From Druceiella hillmani (Eukaryota > Arthropoda > Insecta > Lepidoptera > Hepialidae), in assembly GCA_039881145.1 (NCBI GenBank), contig JAYKKI010000023.1:6176501-6240500 (forward strand): a stretch of 64,000 nucleotides of DNA, written 5' to 3'. Positions 57,000-64,000 of this stretch are shown here, one piece after another. The first letter of the stretch is position 1. Each line of letters starts with the position of its first letter. Made by a program: the position numbers and the translations under genes. Below the pieces are notes generated by a model, which saw only the letters and a program-made list of their open reading frames with translations, was not told where the DNA came from and ran no database searches.

Positions 57000-57260
57000 T
57001 TAACATGAGCTCGATCAACACGCTTTAGTACACACGCACCATAAATCGGGATCGACACTTCCCGTCACAGCGACCCTATCGATAATACGGCTCACGTTCT
57101 TTATAACACGGGCGACATGCCACCGAGACCGCGAACAATAATTTATAATTCACCTCATAAATAATTCAGTACATAATCCCGGGACTCGATATCCGTTATC
57201 GGATCTCGGGCTGTCCGCTTACCTTGACCGAGCCACCGTCCGCGCCCGCCAGCGACGATC
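57000..57260 (+). promoter_or_regulatory. GC-rich conserved head block of unit B
   Basis: Counterpart of 47130-47300, with the same TCCCGGGACTCG core inside the 29-bp identity (57160-57188) and a following GATCTCGGGC segment also shared. The TATAAATA of unit A is CATAAATA here, so a TATA box is not conserved. Possible regulatory DNA; role unproven. Confidence 0.35.
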
Positions 57261-57333
57261 TAATTGTATCCGACGCGGACGAGGAACAAATGGAGATAAA
57301 GATTCATGATTAAGGGTGTAGTAGTGGTGCGGC

Positions 57334-57372
57334 GACTGTGGTGATAATCTCGTAGAGATTATCACCACAGTC
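57334..57372. repeat. Perfect palindrome, 18-bp arms with 3-base loop
   Basis: GACTGTGGTGATAATCTC and GAGATTATCACCACAGTC around GTA. Unit A at the matching place has no palindrome, so it arose in unit B. Confidence 0.9.
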
Positions 57373-60300
57373 AGAAGCAAAATTTTTGATCCAGATAAAA
57401 AAAGTCTTAATAATTGTGGTGGCGAAAATTAACAATAAAAATACGTTAAAGGAAAAATTAAATTACGTTAGAGAAAATTAATTGATTGAAAATGAATTAA
57501 ATTGAAAATGATGAAAGGAGTAAAAGGTGTAGAAGTTATGTCGTCCTGACTTAGAACTGATACGAAAATAATAAGAGAATTGAAACAAATATTTCGGTAT
57601 ACTTATTGTAAATATTTTACGGAAAAATTTTCTTAAGTAGGAATTACAATATTGATAGTAGTATTATCTAGCTGAAGGTGAAAAAGACTTGAGATATTGA
57701 TTACGAAATGCGACAATATTTAAGTTATATTTAAAAAGAGGTAAGTAATTTTGAAAATTGATTTTAAAATGTTTTACAAAGCAGTCAAGTGCTTATCGGA
57801 ACATGAATAAAATTCTACATATTTTCAAAATATTGATACAATTTAGTTACAACAATTTTATTTTTAATTACCAATCAGAGATAAGTGTTTCGATTTTTCA
57901 AAGCCATTATTGTGAAATATTAGAGGAAAGAGGGTATGTTTCATTTCACTTTAAAAGCCTAATACTAATAAAATGAGGCCTAAAATAAAACAAAAAACAT
58001 AAATTAATTTCAATTTTGTTTTAAACAATCTGTCGAATGATAACATGTTCAATATGACTAGCCAAAAAAATTCAACCTCGAACTGTTACATATATGGAAA
58101 GACACTTCAAGAAAATTTTCTTTCTTCCACGTTTCAAAACGAAGCAAAATGTCATGTAGGTAGGCATAAAACTGTAGAAAATGTTAGGAGGTGACAAATA
58201 GATGAAAACTATAAGAGTTCTTTGTTTTTCTATGGAGAACTAAAAATTAGTAACAACAAATTTAATTCAAAAAGAAAGATTTATGTCATTGAAATAGATT
58301 GAACTATTCTGTATGTGGAGTATCTGGTAATTATGAAATGTACATAAGTACCAGTTAACCCTCGTTAATGCAGTAAATACAGGTATTTAATGTAAGAGTC
58401 AATTACTTTTCCTGCATCGACTTGCTTAAATTATAAACCTGATCAAACTTGAATTCAAATAATGCATTTAATTAAAATACAAGGAAGAAAAGATTTATTA
58501 AAACAATTTACATGCTAGAAGAGAGCAGTTTTTGAAGAGATTCGGTCGAAAAAATGTCATTGTTTATTTTGTAATATCAGTAAATTTTATTTGTTATTAA
58601 ATCCCAAAGTTGTCTAATTTTAGATTTAACAACAAAATAGAAAGGTTGTGGTAGTTAATATAACGTTACTATATTTCATTAATTTACACTTAGAATTACA
58701 TTAAATTAGCAGGATTTTATACGCAAAGAGATGTTGTGTCTATCTAGGCTAACATTTGAATTATTTTATTTATGGGAATATGTAAAACTTGCATTGACTT
58801 TAAATAATAGTAGAAACGATATTGGCAATAAATTTTCTATTTAACTTTTAAAAATATTATTATTTTATGAGGATAGGATTTAGAAAGACTCAATGATAAA
58901 CAGAAGATAAACTCTGAATTTCAGCAAGCTACTTTCGAACACTGTTTCAAAATATTAAATTCAACTTGTATTTTAAAACTCGGAAAATTAATATACGAAT
59001 TAAAATGTTAAAATATAATCTTAATTTTCAAATGTTCCTAAACACGAGTTGAATTTTAAATGTTATTTTTTTAATGGTACTTACTATGTTATTACAGGTA
59101 AATTCTTAGTGGTTAATTAATTTACTTATGATATTGGCGATATTGTGATGAGATCAATGAAACAATTAAAATATATTTTAGTTTTTAACACTATAAAGTA
59201 AGTGATTTTCATAATGTTCCAATAAATGGATTTCATCATGTCCATCTCTCTTTTTTTTCTTAATTTTACCTTTTAGTTTTTTTGATGACAGTAGATTAAA
59301 TATAATTTTAAAATATTTTTTTATCAACTATAATATTGCATATTTTAAACTGTTAAACTATCCGCAGATAATTTATTCTGTTTGAAATAGACCACATTTT
59401 ATTGAATTTGTGAAAAACAATAAAATATTTTAAGCTGCAATGTCTACATTGCAATCGGGTGAAAGAAAATTTGCCCAATTACTTAGAGTGTTAAACCAAA
59501 TAATTACATAAATACTAGGGAATATGCTTACGAAGATAATATGTCACGTTTGATATAACCGAATCCAATCCACTGGAAACTAATATCTCTCTACACTTAC
59601 ACACTTTTCTTCATGGTTCATGATTATGCAGTGAGTGATAAGGTTATGATATGTTCATACTGTTACTTTGGTGCATGTATTTAAATAATGATTAAACATA
59701 TTTTAAATAATGAACGAAGATATTGAAGTATTGAAAATGAAATTATCGAATAACTAATTTGAGAAGAAAAGTGAATCACAGGGTACATAATAACTCGAAA
59801 ATTACATGAAAATCTCAACTTATAATGCAAAACTACAACACAACAATGACAGTTTTTCTGCTTATATATTCTTTGATGTAAATCTTATAATATATTACAT
59901 TTTATGCTTAAACAATAACTACAATCCATAATATAAAGTTTTGAATATTTTACAATGAAATAGCAAACTATTATATTTATAGAAAGTGTGATGTAATGAA
60001 AATAAATACAATTTTCTTAAAACACATCAAATATAGATATTTGATCTATAATTAATTTTTTTAAAAATAAGGAAATCTATTCGATTTGCTTATTTTTTCC
60101 AGCTAAATAGCAATGGAAAACTTAACAAAACTTAATATATTTCTTTATTAATTTGCCAGCTTTAAACTAGTGTGCCCACCTCCTTTAACTAGAGTCACAC
60201 GTGCCATTTGTCTATCACAAATAACGACCTGTGAATAATAAAATCTCTGTATTTAGTAAATTACTTAAATATTTATTTATTTGATATCTAATGTTAGATC

Positions 60301-60863
60301 CTTACATACATATGTAACTGTTAGAAACATTTCGACTTTTTTACTATTCTTCATCCTCACAGTATATTCTACTGATACGAAGTAGATAAGAAAGCTACAA
60401 GTCTATGAAGAACGTAAATATTTGATGATAGAATGTCATTCCGTAGCTTGAAGAATAGCCGATCTCTGTAATAAAACGTTCCCTATGAAATTCATCACAT
60501 AGCTTACTGCTGTAATTCTGCAGTAAATGTAGTCAGCAGTAAATGTTACAGTAATTTTTTTATGGAATTTTGTGTGAATGTCACTCACATTAGATATTTC
60601 CTAAACTTTATTAAATATATAACGTTGAACAATAAAAATAAATACAAAAAAATTAGCAATCACTTCAGGTCTTAAATTGCTTTTCCTACATTCACTGGTG
60701 GCACTCGAAATAAGAATTAATTAAAATAAGAATTAAAAAATAAATCTTGAGTTAATAATGTTCAATACTCGCAAAAACATATTTCTAAGTTGTAATTAAT
60801 GGAATGTATGACCTTTGTCTGATTTATTTAAAAAAATCTTGGTAAATACTAAAATTATTCAAA

Positions 60864-60935
60864 GAAACATTCCTTGTTGAGGATTGGGAAACATTCCTTG
60901 TTGAGGATTGGGAAACGTTCCTTGTTGAGAATTGG
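60864..60935 (+). repeat. 24-bp tandem triplication in unit B
   Basis: The unit beginning GAAACATTCCTTGTTGAG occurs at 60864, 60888 and 60912, the last with two base changes. Unit A has one copy (near 52270). Confidence 0.92.
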
Positions 60936-61767
60936 TTAAATTTAAAAATTACATGTCTGATTTAATAGTATCTTGCCAGTTTCATTCAAGTACCTATTTT
61001 GCCTTTGTTATAAATAAAAAGTCAAAAATAGCTTACTTTTGAAAAGCCAAGCGTCATAACGAGTATTTAAAAACAAATAAAATTTCATTGTTAGTGGGGT
61101 ACCACTATGGTTATCACACTCCGGAGAGAAGAAGGAAAGAAGAAGACTGGATTAATTTTACCTCAAGAATACATGATAAAAATTAAGATCATCAAAATTA
61201 ATCTCTCGGTTAATTATTACTTTGTTCGCCATTGCTTTAAATAAAATGCACCAATATCGAATCACCATTCCCACTGTTAAATATCTTATTTGATTATCGA
61301 CTTAGTAGAATGTGTAACCACCAAAAATCTTACGCTAGCTAAATATAATCAACATGAAATTAAATTATGTAAAATATATAAACATTTTAGAATAAACTAA
61401 TAAACTTCTTATGCCGATAACTATTAGAAAAAAATTGTGCATTACAAAACAAAAACATTCTCTGCACTAAAAGTGATCACTCTTCTAGTGGTCAATTGCG
61501 GAGATAGCAGTTTAAGATTTTAAGACCTCTTCGGGGGCAGCAGTCCTTGTGAAAAAACTTGAACGTCAACGGATGTTTGTCGGCTACATGAAAATCATTC
61601 AAGGAAATTACAATTTTGCTTCAGTTCCTTGAAGGACCAATTACATTTTATTTCGCGGCTAATCGTACTCCCCAAACTTAACTCTCACGCTTCCTTACCG
61701 ATTTATCTATCTTTGAGTCGTATCTTTGTAATAAAATCTATGTATATTGGTATTGTTTCTTTTGCAG

Positions 61768-61862
61768 ACATTCGTATTTTATTTTGCATGTGCTTTTTGC
61801 TATAGTTTCGCTGTTTATGCATTTCGCCTATCCAAAGACCTAGAATATTTTTCAATATTTCA
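61768..61862 (+). other. Candidate exon in unit B, conserved in unit A
   Basis: Ninety-five bases between TTTGCAG and GTAAGT, open in frame 1 (TFVFYFACAFCYSFAVYAFR, then LSKDLEYFSIFQ). It pairs with 53104-53198 without gaps. The acceptor tract here (TTGTTTCTTTTGCAG) is stronger than in unit A. No family recognised. Confidence 0.35.
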
Positions 61863-62662
61863 GTAAGTTTTTTCATTGAACATTTTTTTCCTTATCTGAT
61901 AATTTGTTATTCGACCTCTCAAAAGGTTTTAGGACATATTACCTTGCATTCTGCTACCCTTGTTTTAAAATATACATCTCATACAAAATCTATAATTTCA
62001 TAAGGGGAATTAATTTCGATATTCAAATTACATTATAAAATGCTTTACATTTGTATATACTTAGTTGATCATTTTACATTTTAATTTTATAGTAATTTCT
62101 CAAAACCCACTTTATTTTATTACGTTTATATATACGTGTGTTTAAAATATTGAAGTGATTTAGAAATAATTTTGTATTTGAGATTTTTTTGCATTTCCAG
62201 TTTCTTCCTTATTTATAAGTTTAAATTTATAATTTGTCTCAGGAACAAAATTAAAATAAAAATAGATTTTCTCAAGAATAACTAATATGTTGGTTACTAT
62301 CATAATATCAAGAGTTAAATAATATTTATAGATATGTGTACCAGTGTTAACATAGTGTTAGAGATTAATCTCACAGTTTTAATAAAAAATTGACGCAAAT
62401 GATGCTGCAAGCAAAAAACTGGTATTTTTAGCTTCATCGCCTCTAAATATAAAATTAAACCAATAACATTTTTTGTTTCATTAAATTCGTCAATTAGTTT
62501 CCTTAATCAAGCACTTCTCCTTAATATACGGGAATATAAATGTGAAACATGGCTATATCCTTAATTTAAAAGTATTTCCTTGCAGAGGATAACAAAATAT
62601 ATATTTTAATACGATATATAATACATATTATTTTTATTACACTATTATAATATACAATTAAC

Positions 62663-63250
62663 TTACCCGCAACGTTACTGGTCAAAAGGCAAATTTGGTA
62701 TCAAATAATAATTTGGATACCTACAAACCGGTAGCCATGGTCAAATCTTCTCGAAGCACCGTGAAAGGATATAATTCCAACATTACGAAAGGATTAACCG
62801 GCATAGCACACTTCGTATCAATCAAAAATTTATCAGCGGATGGTTACGAAGATAACGTTCAAAACTCTTCCCGCCACGATTCTAATACAAATTGATTGGA
62901 AACGGTCGGGAAAGCTTAGGCGGAAATCTTTGCAAATTTCCCTCATTTTTATTTCAAGGCAAGATAATGGCTCGATGTTTGGTGTAAATAGTACCCCAGT
63001 TCACAAATACCTAGTTTTTATAGTGATACCCTTTAAAATATTTAATTAAACTAATCCGACGAATTTTGTGGATTTTGTTGCTCTTATGATGGTTTGTCTC
63101 ACCATCATAAGAGCAACAAAGTCGGCGTGTTAAGGATTCAAAAAGTGTGATGGAGTTAATACGATTACTTTCATTAGAACCAGCTTGTGGGTACTTGTAC
63201 TCATTCAATCTATTGCTAGTTAGACGAAAAAGTACTTAACAGGTAAAATC
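62663..63250 (+). repeat. Conserved GC-richer tail block of unit B
   Basis: Matches 54172-54770. Shared blocks include TTACCCGCAA, GGAAAGCTTAGGCGGAAATC, GTCGGCGTGTTAAGGATTCA and GGGAGTTAATACGATTACTT or a one-base variant. An open frame of 66 codons here (62695-62895) is not kept in unit A, where the aligned sequence has stops and frameshifts. This is therefore conserved non-coding or decayed sequence. Confidence 0.7.
63074..63120. repeat. Perfect palindrome, 20-bp arms with 7-base loop
   Basis: The left arm (63074-63093) contains TTGCTCTTATGATGG and the right arm (63101-63120) is its exact reverse complement. In unit A the matching place reads TTGCCCTTATGATCATATGA without a palindrome, directly before the shared GTCGGCGTGTTAAGG. 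The right arm replaced or was added to the ancestral sequence. Confidence 0.9.
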
Positions 63251-64000
63251 TAAAGTTACTTAACAGGTAAAATCTAAATTTATAGATTCCGAAAACATTT
63301 TTTTCGTAAATGAAAAAAAAGTATTCAAAAAGTCATGGCAAAGTAATATGTATAACGAGGATTTCTGTAATAATAATACGAATATCTGTATTTAATATTT
63401 TTTTTTGTTGTGGAAATAATTTAAAATAAATATTTTTTAAAACAATTTATTATAAACTTTAGACAGCATTTTAAGAAAATTTTACACAATAGTTAATTTA
63501 AATCTGACTTAATTTTATCCCTGGTATTTTTCAAATAAATTTGCGATTGGATGAATGTTACGTAAATGCCGCATAATAAACATAGCATTTATATAACATT
63601 AGCAGATAATTTGTTCATCAATATCACTGGACTTTTAAGTGCGCAAGAGAAGGCCTATACTATTCATATAAGCGAGAATAAAGCAAAGTGGAAACTACCG
63701 ATATCTGAAGTTAAAAACTGTTCCGATATTAAACAATCGAATCTGAAAAGGAAAAGGACGGAAGTGGTGTAATAACATTGACACCTATTTGGTTGAGGCA
63801 TTGCTTTGGCTTTAAAGTAAAAATGGACATAAACCATTTGATATATTTTGTAAAAACTTAATGAACAAAGAAGCAGATATGACTGAAGTAATTTTCGTAA
63901 CTATATTTCCCCAAGTATTTACAAATATTAAGTAAACAATTTTAATGTCTTAAATTTTATTGCAAATAATAACTATAGAAAAATAAATTAGTATTTAAAG

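Larger units (their letters stand above)
56770..63770 (+). repeat. Direct segmental duplication, unit B (about 7 kb within window)
   Basis: Matches unit A (46845-55120) in order. Features particular to B are a 39-bp palindrome at 57334-57372, three copies of a 24-bp unit at 60864-60935, extra sequence at about 60270-60560 and 61390-61700, and a palindrome at 63074-63120. Similarity fades near 63770, close to the window end. Confidence 0.85.

Noticed and set aside
62695..62895. 66-codon open frame in unit B
   Set aside because: The matching region of unit A carries stops and an extra base; conservation is at DNA level only.
1..64000. CRISPR array, bacterial operons or prophage
   Set aside because: No regularly spaced repeats with unique spacers, no ribosome-binding-site-led operons, and the transposon content is animal.

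Overview
This window looks like AT-rich nuclear DNA from an arthropod, most likely an insect. The evidence is the mix of transposable elements: a Helitron with a RepHel gene, jockey-clade non-LTR retrotransposons (LINEs), Tc1/mariner elements, tRNA-like SINE sequence, and long (AT)n and compound microsatellites. No intact cellular gene could be recognised. Nearly all recognisable coding sequence is transposon-derived, and most of it is broken by stops, frameshifts or deletions.

Layout. 1-294 is AT-rich flank. 295-9776 is a degenerate Helitron on the minus strand: its 3' CTAG end is at 295 and its 5' end near 9776. The RepHel gene has HUH and two-tyrosine motifs still visible, but both Walker motifs are altered. 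A jockey-like LINE (about 4969-9421, minus) is nested between the Helitron 5' leader and RepHel. Its ORF1 is open (three zinc knuckles) and its ORF2 is broken. 9777-15600 is mostly AT-rich, with two copies of a degenerate interspersed repeat and one candidate exon (14200-14336). At 15801-18994 a second, 5'-truncated copy of the same LINE lies inside an older plus-strand LINE reverse-transcriptase pseudogene (15600-15787 and 19009-20080), with a clear 14-bp target-site duplication. 20081-29680 is AT-rich with a SINE-like sequence, microsatellites, an 18-bp minisatellite and a foldback (27440-27656) whose two arms each resemble a hammerhead ribozyme. 29689-32546 is a DNA transposon with about 470-bp terminal inverted repeats and a broken transposase. 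33814-35118 is a complete-ended but dead mariner with DD41D-type spacing. 41031-44178 is bounded by about 350-bp inverted repeats and contains a truncated mariner start.

The right quarter is dominated by an old direct duplication. Unit A (about 46845-55120) and unit B (about 56770 to near the window end) are collinear and diverged. They share a GC-rich head block and a 95-bp segment that aligns without gaps and sits between AG and GTAAGY in both copies, which makes it a candidate exon. A higher-order tandem repeat (55741-56160) lies between the units.

The genes do not form a pathway; the region records repeated insertion, nesting and decay. The observations most worth following are the paired hammerhead-like folds, the conserved candidate exon in the duplication, the long-TIR transposon whose family I cannot name with confidence, a stop codon shared by both LINE copies, and a recurrent class of perfect snapback palindromes. 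For two of these palindromes a paralogue or homologue shows that the palindrome is new.
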